A model generated the notes under the pieces. The model was not told the DNA's origin. It saw only the letters and a list, made by a program, of their open reading frames with translations, and did no database searches. A program made the position numbers and the translations under genes. A stretch of DNA of 64,000 nucleotides from Hippasteria phrygiana (Eukaryota > Echinodermata > Asteroidea > Valvatida > Goniasteridae), in the NCBI GenBank assembly GCA_037893225.1, contig JAZGUH010000261.1, positions 1,178,001-1,242,000 of the forward strand. The letters run 5' to 3'. Shown one piece after another: positions 11,563 to 22,140 of this stretch (the first letter of the stretch is position 1; each line of letters begins with the position of its first letter).

Positions 11563-11709
11563 GCTAGCTATTTTTGGAAAATATATGTAGCAGTTGTTTA
11601 TGGCTGTCGGAATTTTACTTGTTGGGTTTATTTTCATGCCCTGATGATGAAGTTGAAGAGGCATCTGTTCCCGCCTTGTACTAAGAAAAAATTGTGTTTT
11701 TGTTTTCAG

Positions 11710-11890
11710 GTGATTTCAAGGACGACTACTTCTGCCAAGCTTGGGAATGGAGAGAAGGACGATTGTTTGCATATGAGCTGATTGTAAAGTTCCTAATCAT
11801 TAACCACATCCACTATCTGTTCCCTTCCTATGCCCTCCTGCCACCCAAGTTTGATGGTAGTGTATCTGCAGATGATGCAGTTACTCGCAG
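11710..11890 (+). CDS. Exon d of the HEAT/ARM-like gene
   Basis: It lies between the acceptor tgttttcag and the donor CGCAG|gtaaag. It encodes about 60 residues with YFCQAWEWREGRLFAYELIV, then KFLIINHIHYLFPSYALLPP and a short acidic end. Its aromatic-rich helical pair is the most distinctive part of the protein and the best query for a homology search. It begins two bases into a codon and ends in phase 2; only this frame is open. Confidence 0.8.
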
Positions 11891-11933
11891 GTAAAGTAAT
11901 TCGCTTCAAGTTATTTGTTCAGTTTGTGTACCA

Positions 11934-12266
11934 TTAACCCCTTCTATCCGGCTGTCAATAATGGGGGGCTGGTATGCCAAGAAGAGGCTGGCCAGCCAAG
12001 TGTAAACACAAACAATAGACACCACACTGAATAGAGTGATCTTATTCAATGCACTTGGATCCCCCCCCCCCCCCCCCCCCCCCCCTTCGTTTGAATGAAA
12101 GCTTTGTTTGAAAAGCTCCACCTATTCATTACACTCCCTTTCAAGAACAACATAGCTGAACAATGAATGGATTGAATATGTGCAGGAATGCACGTATATA
12201 CGACAACCAGCCAGGTGGTCTTTTTCAAACTACACTTATGGCTGTCGGCTGTATTTAAGAGGTTAA
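11934..12266. mobile_element. TTAA-flanked element containing poly-C
   Basis: TTAA at 11934-11937 and at 12263-12266 flank a segment beginning CCCCTTCTATCCGGCTGTC and ending GGCTGTATTTAAGAGG, with weak inverted similarity at the ends. A run of 25 C lies at 12061-12085. It ends at the same TTAA where the next element starts. The weak ends make this tentative. Confidence 0.45.
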
Positions 12267-12837
12267 ATGTAGTGTACATGATTGGTCATTGTTGCTATTT
12301 TCAGAAATGGGCGGATTTGGGGGTTAGTATTTTATAGGAAATATCGTTCCACTGACCTGTTCAAAGTTTTGCATTCTTAGAGAAAAACTGTGTTGGTTTT
12401 CAACTGTCAGGCGGTAAGCTCACTGGATTTGTTATAGCGCCCTCTTGTAAAATAATCCCAATTTTTGTAAATGGGATCGTTTTCAATTGGTCACATACAT
12501 GTAACATGTCATGGGCCGAGCGGTACTTACGTCATGTGGCAATCGGCCATCAACGCGTCGCTTCGGTATACAACGCGTACGCCTGTTTTCAGATTGTTAA
12601 CCTATTTTAGACACAACGCGGACTAACTACATTCGGTCAATAGAGGGCAGTATTTAAACAAATCCATTATTTTTTCTAACGATTGTTTGGCTGAACTATC
12701 GTTGAAAAACGATATAAATTTCCACTTTTCTTGAAAACGACAGCACACCTGGTGCCATCATTTCACAGGATGATTGAGACCACTATTAACTATTAATTCA
12801 GTAAAAACAAATTACTAATCGTGTACACTACATTTAA
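12263..12837. mobile_element. TTAA-target MITE (Kolobok/piggyBac type), copy 1
   Basis: TTAA lies at 12263-12266 and 12834-12837. The inner ends ATGTAGTGTACATGATTGGT and the complement of ACTAATCGTGTACACTACAT match in 18 of 20 positions. The interior is shared with the element at 36102-36590: the segments around cgatttccctgacctgttc-like sequence and the end near agcacacctggtgccatc are common to both. TTAA duplication fits Kolobok or piggyBac superfamilies. Confidence 0.75.
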
Positions 12838-13521
12838 GGGGCAGTTCTGACTTTTGATTTGTTTCTCCACTGTGTAGCAGCTGATAACAATTGATATATT
12901 TGTCATGTGGAGTAACCTAATAAGCAGAAAGTTTCACTGTGGCATGCCGATTTATAATAAGCAGAACAAGACAGTTTTTCACTGGGAGGTCGATTATGGG
13001 TTTTAAATAACATATGAAGACTCCCTTTTTCATCCCCAAGGTTTGAAACCTTTGGAATGATTTTTTGATGGCACTGGGAGTACAAGTAATGTATAGATTC
13101 TTTCTCTTGTTAAGGCAGGGCACCATCTACATGTAAGATTTGTGAATTTGTTAAAATTGTGTGTATTAACTATTATTGCAATTTAACCATTTCTATATAT
13201 TCAAAAATCTAAACTGGAAAGTTTCTTTTTTTTGCATGTAAACATAGACAGGTAAAAGTTAACAAATCTCAACCTCCCCATTAGCCAACCAGAGCAGACT
13301 GCTGGCAAAGGAAACAATCTACATTGCCGGTACTGGCAAAATATCCACTTCCCTTTTGAAAAGCCAGAAATCAAGACTTTGACAAATCGTAATTCACTGG
13401 AGTTGTATAAACCCACTTCCAAAACAATGAACCTATGCACAACATAGTGGAACAATTTTACTAAAAAATTAACATGTTCATCATGGCAACATGAATCAGT
13501 CTTTGGTGACTATAGGTTTTG
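12838..13521. other. Intron sequence, nothing recognised
   Basis: AT-rich intron. Several minus-strand frames of 60-84 codons are open, but none has recognisable domains, matching splice sites or plausible composition. Confidence 0.4.
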
Positions 13522-13527
13522 TGTGTA

Positions 13528-13690
13528 CAGTCGACTCTCGTTAATAAGAGCTCAGTTAACACGAGATCTCGGTTAAGACGAGAATTTTTGTTGGTCCCGA
13601 CCGAATTGTGCACATTCCTATGGGAGAAAATTTCATTAATACGAGCTCTGGTTACGCGAGAACTTGGCTAAGACGAGCATTTTTTGCGGC
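13528..13690. mobile_element. pogo/Tigger-like terminal fragment
   Basis: The segment starts cagtcgactctcgttaata and repeats the theme ttaanacgag/gaactcggctaagacgag four times (near 13538, 13553, 13572 and 13640). cagtcgactctc-type ends are typical of pogo/Tigger-class elements. I find no matching opposite end within several kb, so it is a single-end fragment. Confidence 0.45.
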
Positions 13691-14424
13691 CCGATTGAGC
13701 GCAGATACATGTATCTATTTTCCACGAACATTTTGCAAAAGAACCTGTCAATCTGGAGAGTGTGTTGATGTGGGGGAACGACTTGTTGGTAACATTTAAT
13801 GCGAAGAAAACTGTTGTCTTTGCCTCGATCTGGAGACAACTAATTTTCTTTAGTTCATATGGGTCCCGTGACTTTGCCTGAGGTATATGACCTAGCCTTA
13901 GCTGGGAAAGGTATATCTCATGTATTGCAAAGAGTGCTTCCATGCAAGATGTTTTCCTCATAGAGATATCCTCTGGTTATTCTACTTGTCATTTGACTTT
14001 ATTAGAGTACAGGAGCGCATTGGTAATTTGTTAGGACAGGGTTGGGTAATTAAAATCACTGATTTAGATTGTTTTTTGTAAGTCTTATTTTTGAAAAATA
14101 AATTGATTGAGATTCATTTTATTCTACTGCGCTTGTCTCACCCGTAGAGCTCACTACATATGCATTATTCCCTAGAGGGCGATAGCCATTCACTAAGATT
14201 TATTTACCAAAGTACCTTGCTGCCCGCCCGCCATTGTGCGCCCTTTTTTTTTCTTAGCGCGCTATACGCAGAAGACATGTTTTTATAAGCTCAAAATTTC
14301 GCTCATATTTCGATCTATCTACCGTCTTTCTCCAGCCAATCCTAAACATTTAACTTTCAGAAAAGAGTTTTGTGTTATTTAAAAACGACAACCTTGGGAC
14401 TGAATTTCAGTTGGTTTTTGGAAC

Positions 14425-15065
14425 TTACGGCTGTGAGGCTTCGCACCAGCTACAAGTTGCTCACTCTGTACGCTGCTATTTAGCCGGCCAGCCACATGAG
14501 GCTTCACACAGGCTGCAAGTAGCTCATGCAGTACCAAACGAGCAAGGCTTCGCACTGGTTGCAAGCTGTTTGCTCCCCCTTGTCAATTCAAGGCCATTTC
14601 GCGTGAGGATTAGCACAGGCTGTAAGTAGCTCATGCCGTACGTAATAAGTGGGTCCCCACATGGGCTGCAAGTAGCTCACTCCATACACAATTAAATACG
14701 GCTGTTAACGTGAGGCTGCGTAAGTAACTCACGCCGTACCAAACGAGTAGGGTGTTGCACAGGCTGCAAGTTGCTTACTCGCTATCCAATTCGGTACTTA
14801 TGGCCCTGACCAGGTGAGAACTCGTACTGTCATCTTGTTGCTCACCCAAACGCCACATTTTATCTGGCCGTCGCTTGAGACTTTGCACAGGCTGCAAGTA
14901 TCTTACGCCGTAGCGAATAGAGTAGTGTCGCATTTGTTGCAAGCCGCTCACCTTTTTCGCTACTAATACAGCTGTTATAGCGTGAAACCTCACACTGGCT
15001 GCAAGTATCAATCAGTGTAGCGTCGCCCGGCCTGTAAGCCGCACACTCCCCATGCTACTGTTTAA
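14425..15065. repeat. Diverged tandem repeats around gcaagtagctcacgccgtac
   Basis: About nine copies of a motif like caggctgcaagtagctcatg, spaced 60-90 bases, each usually preceded by gtgaggct and followed by cgtac and a short variable spacer. Copies differ by substitutions and small indels. Short open frames here are repeat by-products. Confidence 0.7.
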
Positions 15066-15189
15066 CCGGATGCCGGTACGTGATACTGCACATTATAGCT
15101 TACTGGCTATTTGTCCGGTGGTCTCCCACCCACCTCGGGCCTAACTAAAAAAAAATTCTTAAGCCCATAATTCTAGGAACACCTCGAAG

Positions 15190-16260
15190 ACTTATCCATG
15201 GACCGTCCGTTGGTACAAGCGCGACCGCCACACCTCCCAACCGCGACCGCCACACCTCCCATCCGCGACCGCCACACCTCCCATCCGCGACCGCCGCACC
15301 TCCCAACCGCGACAGCCGCACCTCCCAACCGCGACCGCCGCACCTCCCCAACCGCGACCGCCGCACCTCCCCCAACCGCGACTGCCGCACCAGGCTTGGC
15401 CCTGACCCCCAGCGATCCGGGTACAAACAGTCCCCCGGCTCGGCCGGTAATTCAGCTTTCCTCTCCTCGGCCCTTGGTCTCTCTGAGTGGTTCTCTTAGT
15501 TAAGAGTTCCCGCCTGCTTGTGGGGCCCCACCGCCTTCTGAGGCAGATTCCACCCCCAAAAAGGAGAAGATGCAAGATATGTTTAATCTATGGGCAGCTC
15601 CACAGTCAGCCGTAAATGCCACAAATCATGGGACAATGCTTTGCTGCAGGCAATTCAGAGCTTGTCTGAGACCCTGTCAGCCTTCTCCAAGCAAGCCACC
15701 CGCAAGCAAGCCACCCGCAAGCAAGCCACCCGCAAGCAAGCCACCTGCAAGCAAGCCACCCGCAAGCAAGCCACCCCAAGCAAGCTTTCCTGGCTGACCG
15801 CCCTCGGCCCGTGGCAGCTCTGGACCCCTCCATACCTAAAACAGTTTCCCGGCCACCAGACTCGCCAGTTGTCTCGGTGTTTGCCCCCAGTTCTCTCGGC
15901 ACTTCTCCACCGGAATTGCCTTCTGAACTCCTTTTCTAAACACAGGATGCTTCTTCATCCCAATGTCCTTGTGATACTGAGCAAGACGACTTGACCATGC
16001 CAGCCTCCTTGTCCATACTTTATCGCTTGGTACAGCGGGACATATGGCTCGTGTATTGGGGTTCCCAGACCCAGCCACGGTCATTCAAATGCCTCACAGC
16101 CACCAACGCGCTGGTCGCCCCCGACCCCATACCAGTGTTCCCTTTGATCGGGTTTGTTTTCAGCAAATCCAATCAGTGTTCGACCAACCTAAACATACAA
16201 TCGTCATGCAATTTGGTGGGGAGGTCAAGTATTTCACAGTTATGGCAGGTTTGAAGTGAT
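15190..16260 (+). pseudogene. Decayed GC-rich gag-like gene with internal microrepeats
   Basis: A GC-rich island with coding-like segments in all three + frames: a Pro/Ala/Thr-rich N-part at 15198-15500, then a helical piece at about 15608-15690 in another frame (DNALLQAIQSLSETLSAF), then a Pro/Ser-rich piece at about 15780-15940 in a third. About nine copies of an 18-19-base cgaccgcc-cacctccca unit (15225-15395) and six of the 15-mer aagcaagccacccgc (15689-15775) expand the low-complexity parts. The mix of Pro-rich linkers and a short coiled segment resembles retroelement gag proteins, for example DIRS-type, but no zinc knuckle is seen. Confidence 0.4.
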
Positions 16261-16515
16261 GTCATGATGACATCATATGATGTTACGTTAAAGGTGCATT
16301 TTTCTGAGGCCAACATTTAGATAAGTATTGGTCTTATTTGGTTATAACCTAATACATGTATGTGCCATTTGATATCACATTAAAGGTGCAATTTTAAATG
16401 CAGGTGTATGTCAAATTTGGTTGTCTCTTGGTACGTATGTCATCCGGGATGTGTTATAGATGAAAAGTGACGTCGTCATGATGGTCATCACGTGTGATGC
16501 GACATCACATTAAAG
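16255..16515. repeat. Dispersed repeat with TGACGTCA-like palindromes
   Basis: Contains gtcatgatgacatcatatga and gtgacgtcgtcatgatggtc, each followed by acattaaaggtgca/gta. The same style of sequence recurs at 31980-32510 and 39620-39925. It may be the non-coding end of a larger mobile element. Confidence 0.5.
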
Positions 16516-16622
16516 GTGTATTTTATAATGTCCATAACTACAGAACTTACAGTTCTAAACATATTTTTAACTCTTACCGAAACAGCCCATCTAGTTTTTT
16601 CTTTTCTTTTCTTAACTTGCAG

Positions 16623-16695
16623 TCATCAGCCACATTCACCCAAAAGGCCCACATTCAGCAAGAGTTTTAGCCATGGTATTACTACCCGATTTCAG
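16623..16695 (+). CDS. Exon e of the HEAT/ARM-like gene (linker)
   Basis: A 73-base exon after a strong pyrimidine tract and acceptor (cttaacttgcag), ending TTTCAG|gtaagg. In the frame set by the previous exon it encodes a Ser/Pro/basic peptide, QPHSPKRPTFSKSFSHGITT, likely disordered. A second frame is also open, but only this one continues exon d. Being short and low in complexity, it is supported mainly by splice sites and phase. Confidence 0.6.
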
Positions 16696-17264
16696 GTAAG
16701 GAGTTGTGACCAGTTTTATTGGCTATGATATACGAGTTTCTTTGAGCACAAGGAGAGTAAAATTATTGGCTATTAAAGATAGCCTTTAAACACTCAGTTG
16801 GGGGCCTTTAAACACTCGGTTAAGCTGGTATGGTATTTTGAGGTCAGTCAGATAGAAAATCTATTTTAAGTTTCAGTAGTCATAATGATCATTGGAGTTT
16901 AACTTTAAGTTTCCTCACATTAAGGGTTATAAACCAATAATACTTTCATTTCTTTGCAAAAGTGAAAAAGGTAAATTAAAAACAAACAAAAAACAAGGAG
17001 TCGAGTGCACTCATCTTTAATACCCCTTGAGTCACTACTATTATTTTATTTTCTTATGTGGTCTAATTCATCCACTACGACTTCACAAAAAAGCCAACCC
17101 ACTGTGACCCGCAGTCTTCCCGCCATGTTAGCTCCCTCTTTTCTCATGACATTTTCTTGTCATTGAAGTGCAATTAAAATCTCCCTTGCCATCGATGTAC
17201 CGGTATACATGGAAGAGGAAACCCTTAATAGTGAAATGTGTTTGGTTTGTACAATATTCTCAAG

Positions 17265-17354
17265 ATCCATGATGGGGATGGAGCCAAGGAAGACTCTACA
17301 AGGGAAAGGTCTTTGTCATCAACAAGTCAAACACTTCCATCGGTCTCACAGCAG
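17265..17354 (+). CDS. Exon f of the HEAT/ARM-like gene (linker)
   Basis: Thirty codons, phase 0 at both ends, between acceptor atattctcaag and donor CAGCAG|gtatga. It reads HDGDGAKEDSTRERSLSSTS and continues Ser/Thr/Gln-rich, a plausible flexible, possibly phosphorylated linker that follows exon e in style. The acceptor has a modest pyrimidine tract. A different frame (MMGMEPRK...) is open over the same bases but does not fit the phase of exon e. Confidence 0.55.
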
Positions 17355-18528
17355 GTATGAGACAGTAATACATAAGTGTAAGAGTGTACTAAAAGACATT
17401 AATTAAATAGCACATTTTAATGATTTTTCTTGAACTCCAGAATGAAATCTGAAACAATATGAAAGGATGTGGTAAGTCTGTTGGATTAAGGGATATGAAA
17501 GCTACTGAGTATTTATTTGATGTTGGGGAGTGATATTGTTGTGAATGCAGGGAGGCTGTCCCGAATATTTGAATATTCGAATATTCAATCATCAACCGAA
17601 TATTCGAATATCTTTATAGCCAGTTTGAATATTCGAAAAAATAACACTCTTGCACTTGCACATACGAATGTGTTATTTTAATCTTAAAGTTTCATTTTTT
17701 ATTGTCAGATGCCACTTTTTGTCCACGGTATCTTTTTACTTGTTTATTGGTCCATTTCCTTTGTAAAACACTCCAACAGCCCATCTGTTGCTGCATGCAA
17801 ATTTGAACTGGCGCACTTTGTATGCAACTTTTGGCCAGTGAAGATGGTAGCTGCTGCTGGCTTGTGTAAAACTTGATCGGCGAGTTTTAAATATTCAAAT
17901 ATTCGGCCAAATGCAGTTTTAAATATTTGATTACTAAATTATTAAAAAATGGACAGCTCTACGTTGGAGGATACATTAGTCTTTTTCTGACTTCCGTATG
18001 AGGACTAAGTGGACACAAGTGGTTCAGTAAGTCCTTAGGTAAAGACTACATCAATGATGTTGGGTCCGGAGCATAACCCCCATTCTAAGACGTACATGTA
18101 TTTTACAATGTTTGTTGGCTTAAATATCAATGATGCACTTTAAAAGAAAAGGGGATTTACATTTCACCAGCCATACGATGGCATATTGGGCTGATATGCT
18201 TTAGAAAATTTCTGATGCATTTTGATCTCACCGATATGCAATTCACACCCTACAAAAAATCCTGGGCAATAAAAAAACAACAATAGTAGTATAGAAAGGA
18301 GAAGTCTGAAGACAGACAAAAATATCAGTCAAAATCTTCGAGGCAGATCTCTGTCTCAAAAAACTTTCTCACAGATCATCCTATTTAAAATCTCCCCACC
18401 CCTCTGTCTCAAATCTGTCTCACAGATCTGTAATTTCTTTTGTTTTAAAGGCGGTGCGCTAGGCTGTATACACTCGTAATAATTAGGTGGTAACGGTTTA
18501 TTACCATATTCTTTAATTACCATATTCT
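17355..18528. other. Intron with a gaatattcgaatattc-rich segment
   Basis: At 17561-17640 and again near 17889-17912 there are self-complementary gaatattcgaatattc words, which bracket an otherwise ordinary AT-rich stretch of about 330 bases, so this may be a small inverted element. The rest up to 18528 shows pyrimidine/purine simple sequence (tctgtctcaaa) and no genes. Confidence 0.4.
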
Positions 18529-18974
18529 TTAAGTTTTTCGATAAGATTTTTTTTTTTCAAATCGTTCAGCCACTTTATTTTCTACCGTATTTTCTATTTC
18601 TTTGTTATTCCACTCTGATTCTTCTCTCGCTTTTGTTTGCATCATAATGGCTTCCTTCATGCCATTAAACTTGTGCAATTCATTGTTAATTAAAGTTTTC
18701 GTGACTAATGTCACTGTCGTCTAGCTTTAGACATGAGCTCATTTATAGTATTCAACTTGCTTTCGGCCAACACCCTTATTTCATTGTGTTTTTTGGCTTT
18801 ACCCCTAAACTTTTTGCTTAAATATTTCAAAGCTAAACCAATGCCTATGCAACCTAATGCTACCCCTTCTAATGCCACACCAACAGGTATAGTAATGACA
18901 CCAACGATTCCAGCAATGCCAACGGCACCTGATGCCGCTCCTGCACATTCTGCACAAGTTTCTGCATAAGACAC
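18529..18974 (-). pseudogene. Decayed small gene: glycine-rich membrane segment plus charged C-terminal region
   Basis: The upstream part (18974-18711) encodes 87 residues. An N-terminal Cys/Ala/Gly-rich stretch with a long hydrophobic Gly/Val/Ala segment (about residues 12-50) is followed by a basic helix (KKFRGKAKKHNEIRVLAESK). A second part, in another frame (18714-18529), begins near LINNELHKFNGMKEAI and is charged and helical. A short third-frame stretch between them (about 18722-18690) is also coding-like, so at least two small frameshifts break one gene. From memory, proteins with this layout are common in cnidarian and other invertebrate genomes in repeated, mobile-element-like contexts; that recollection needs a search. 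Confidence 0.6.
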
Positions 18975-19016
18975 AGCTAATAATTTTAGTTTTGTACTTG
19001 TTTTTTTTTTTGTAAT

Positions 19017-19515
19017 CTAAACACTTTGGTATCGTCTGACTCGGGTAACTGGATAAATAGACGGTGTCGTTTCCATTATATATTTACAACAACATATTTT
19101 TTCTATTTTAAATGTTTTTTGTAAATATACGAGTATCAAAGAGACAACTCCAATCACGAGAGCCCACACATGTTCCGCTAACAAACCGACCGTTTTGCTC
19201 AATAAATTAAATAACCAACTAGCGATGCTAACCAAAATACCGGGCAAGGCAGCCAACAGTTTGCCCCAATCTTTTCTGAGCAAATTTGGGTCAATTTCTT
19301 AGATGATTTTGAATCCAATCTTTTAAGTTGCCATCGGGTTTAGGTGTGGGAGGTGCTGGAGCTGGAGTTGGAGTCGCTGCACCACGTACACCGGCTACTA
19401 TCAAACTTATGATCGTGCTTATAAACGCGGCTTGTATACTAGCGATCATTACGCCTTGTTCTCGAAACAGAGTTCAAATTGTTTCCGCTAACAAGGTATT
19501 ATCTTGCAGTATTTT
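19017..19515 (-). pseudogene. Decayed membrane-protein gene with frameshift and in-frame TGA
   Basis: An ATG at 19449-19447 opens 52 codons with a hydrophobic helix (residues 5-20), then a Thr/Pro/Ala hinge (TPTPAPAPPTPKPDG), ending at TGA 19293-19291. The reading continues in a neighbouring frame (19290-19017) with two more hydrophobic segments (LAALPGILVSIASWLFNLL and HVWALVIGVVSLILVY). Upstream of the ATG an in-frame TGA (19476-19474) interrupts a coding-like stretch, so the true start may be earlier. The layout suggests a small virus- or mobile-element-encoded membrane protein. Function unknown. Confidence 0.6.
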
Positions 19516-19545
19516 TTAGTTATCGTTTCTTTGATTCTAGTGATT

Positions 19546-19911
19546 TTAGTTGACTGTTATTCTAGCAGATTCATCAAGTTCCGTTTTAGTTTGATTAATT
19601 TCATCGTCTAACTTACTCAGTTCGGCTAAATTTCATTCAAAATTACCTTTATAAGTCTGAAGCTTTTGGTCCAAGGCCACAAGCTCTTTGTAATTTAATC
19701 CTTTTGTTTGGACTTGTGTATTGACTTTTTCTAAAATATCGCTAATGTAATGGGCAGCTTTTGGAAGATTTCTCAACTCAAAAGTTTCAGGTTGTATCTG
19801 ACTTAATTCTTGTTGCACATTTTTATCAGCTGTTACCAAAAACAAGCTCTTCTCGTATAAATAAAGCTTGTTTATATCCAGCTTTGGTAATTCTTCTTTT
19901 TTACGCATCAA
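19546..19911 (-). pseudogene. Decayed charged helical protein gene with in-frame TGA
   Basis: Ninety-two codons are open from 19911 to a TGA at 19635-19633; the same frame continues 29 more codons to a TAA at 19548-19546. The product is Lys/Glu/Leu-rich and predicted helical (KLYLYEKSLFLVTADKNV early, LSKLDDEINQTKTELDESA after the stop), so a coiled-coil-like end is cut by the TGA. It lies directly upstream of the membrane-protein remnant, same strand, with almost no spacing. Family not recognised. Confidence 0.55.
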
Positions 19912-19936
19912 TACTTACAATCTTCTAGGATTGCGA

Positions 19937-20181
19937 TCATACATTATTAAACTTTATTTTAACATAATAAATACCATCTTTTCCTTCTTTTTCTTCTCTA
20001 TAGTAATAAATACCATCTTCTTTTTTATGAAAATGTTCATATCTTATACTCGTGTTTGTGTTTTATAACGTTTGCTTTCCATGAAATCATAAAAAGATTC
20101 TGCATAACCAGCGTTTGCGTAACAAGACAGTTGATCTAACCTATCCATCACTTCATCAGTCAATTTCCATCAATAAGACAT
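19937..20181 (-). pseudogene. Decayed small gene with in-frame TGA and frameshift
   Basis: The ATG at 20181-20179 is followed by TGA at its fourth codon, then an open stretch (LTDEVMDRLDQLSCYANAGY...). The frame shifts near 20050, after which a second stretch ends with a duplicated DGIYY motif (EDGIYYYREE and KDGIYYVKI) and stops at 19939-19937. It is tightly spaced with the next gene. Acidic and aromatic content is coding-like; function unknown. It is probably the first gene of the block, as poly-A/T sequence lies beyond. Confidence 0.5.
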
Positions 20182-20401
20182 GCCGGCCTACCCACATACA
20201 TTTTTTTTTTTTTTTACTCTTAAAAAGAACAATACTCATACTCGTACTGGAGGTGTGCCAATAGATCAGTGTGTTTACTTTCAGAAAGGAAAAACGTATT
20301 GATGTGGAATATTGATGGCACTGTACTATACACATGAAAGTGAGGTCTATGGGTAGGATACAGACATCAAGATCAGTATATACATGTATGTCGTGTCATA
20401 G

Positions 20402-20617
20402 CAGAGTTGTAATCAAGTCAATCACAAGTCAGATCACAAGTCAATCACAAGTCAGCTCACAAGCTACATGGGATGAACAATGACAAATGAATTATTTTGT
20501 TTCATAGTGTGTTTAAATAGATTGTTACATGGCTTGAGACCAGAATTGTGAAGTGATGACTCGTGATTGACTTGTGATGACTTGTGATGACTTGTGATTG
20601 ACTTGATTACAACTCTG
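20402..20617. mobile_element. hAT-like MITE with iterated arms, copy 1
   Basis: The ends cagagttgtaatcaagtcaa and its reverse complement are flanked by tgtcatag (20394-20401) and tttcatag (20618-20625), an 8-base duplication with one mismatch. The left arm repeats aagtca(at)cacaagtca; the right arm repeats its complement, tgacttgtgat. CAG-type ends and 8-base duplications fit hAT. The unique core between the arms is about 90 bases. Confidence 0.75.
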
Positions 20618-21249
20618 TTTCATAGGCACTTAAATGTGTGCTGGACATTTTGGTATTGTTTAAATAAAATTCCTTCAGATGTGGGAAATTCTGTGGTTTT
20701 TTAAATAATTGTATTATTTTTTGGTAGTTAACAATAATTTGGTTGTAAATGATATATATGTCATGTCATGAAAAGAAATTAAAATGTAATATAAAGCATA
20801 GTCTAATGGAGCTTCACTAAATGTTAGAATGGCCACACTTCTACTTAGAATTTTTTTTCTCCAAAATCTCATATCAATGTGACCAGGACAAGTCCTTCAA
20901 GCTTAGGTGGCTGTTTTTATTACACAACAGTCGGGTAAATAATAAGGGGTTGGTACATTGGCAGTTGATGCTGCGTATAAATACTCAAATCTGGTCTAAT
21001 GTAGCACAGAACAGAGTGGCCAAGTCTTCCTAGAACAGCAGCCTGTGGGAAAGTGACCCCTTTTCACTGTGGTTTGGGATATTTTGTCTTGGCCAGCCAG
21101 CTATGGGGAATGCCCTGGGGCATAAGCAGCCAGATCTTGAAACACTCTACTTGCAAAGGGGAACGTTATCTAACCAGTGCACCACAGGTGCCTGGTTACA
21201 TCAATTTGTATCAGTTCTTCAATTGACTCATGGCCTCATTTCTCCACAG

Positions 21250-21302
21250 GGGCTTACAAGAAGTGGAAGTGAAAGAAGGAAGAACATGCTGGAAGAAAAA
21301 AG
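21250..21302 (+). CDS. Exon g of the HEAT/ARM-like gene (small, tentative)
   Basis: A 53-base exon after acceptor tttctccacag, ending AAAAAG|gtacag. In phase with exon f it reads GLTRSGSERRKNMLEEKR, a basic linker. Its end phase (2) does not fit the next clear exon (23080 needs phase 1), so either another exon lies between, or this exon is read in the frame GLQEVEVKEGRTCWKKK, which would then break the junction with exon f. A possible extra exon at about 21370-21480, ending CCAAG|gtcagt, could not be confirmed. Confidence 0.5.
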
Positions 21303-22020
21303 GTACAGCTTGATTTATTTATTTTAAGCATGTGCTCGATTATATTTTTTTGTCTTTTTTTGCCATATCAGTTCCCATGTGTGTTTCCAGGGTGCTTCTT
21401 TGTAATTACAATACTTTTAAAATTCTTTGCCAAAAAAGCTGGACTAACTTCATGTGGAAAAAAGGGCAAATTCGTCCAAGGTCAGTGCCAGTTATTATAA
21501 TTTTTGAATGTCGCATGTTTGTAGTTCAATGTGATGATCCTTTATCTCGGCACTACACTATACAAATGAAATGTGATTTGTGGCTGTTGAGAAATTTTAA
21601 AACTAGAATATAAACCATGTATTCATTTCACAATACCTCATGCATATTGACCTTATTTGCTCATCCATTTGCACTTGCAAAGACATTTCATTCTTTTCGT
21701 ATACTACCTAAACAGTTCCTAAAGAAAAGACCAATATCGGGGGTGAGATTTGAGGAAAATGAAAAATTCAGAGGCATCTAATTCTCTGATTAAATGAAAG
21801 AAATGCAATGAAATGAAGTTTAAAAAGACCTTTGACTGCTTCCAGATCTCGACAAATCCAGGTATCATGGCTTGCGTACTGGTCCATATGAAACGCGTAT
21901 AATGTTTAGTCATTATATTGAGCTACTGTGGCACAGTCCAAAACTGCCTTGGTAAAACATTTGCAAATGTGAAACTATTTGTGCAGCCGGCGGTCTTCAG
22001 TATGTTTTCTACTGGTACTC

Positions 22021-22140
22021 CCTGCCGACAGGTGGCACTCCCTGCCGACAGGTGGCACTCCCTGCCGACAGGTGGCACTCCCTGCCGACAGGTGGCACTC
22101 CCTGCCGGCAGGTGGCACTCCCTGCCGGCAGGTGGCACTG
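22021..22140. repeat. 20-base tandem repeat, six copies
   Basis: Six back-to-back copies of cctgccgacaggtggcactc; the last two carry cctgccggcagg. Each unit holds an internal dyad (cctgccg-cagg). Because 20 is not a multiple of three, every frame is cycled and open frames on both strands are artefacts. Confidence 0.95.

Noticed and set aside
15198..15503. Proline-rich host protein
   Set aside because: The frame is produced by an 18-19-base microrepeat and joins no splice sites; better explained as part of a decayed gag-like gene.
22021..22140. CRISPR array
   Set aside because: Units are contiguous with no spacers, in animal DNA; it is a minisatellite.
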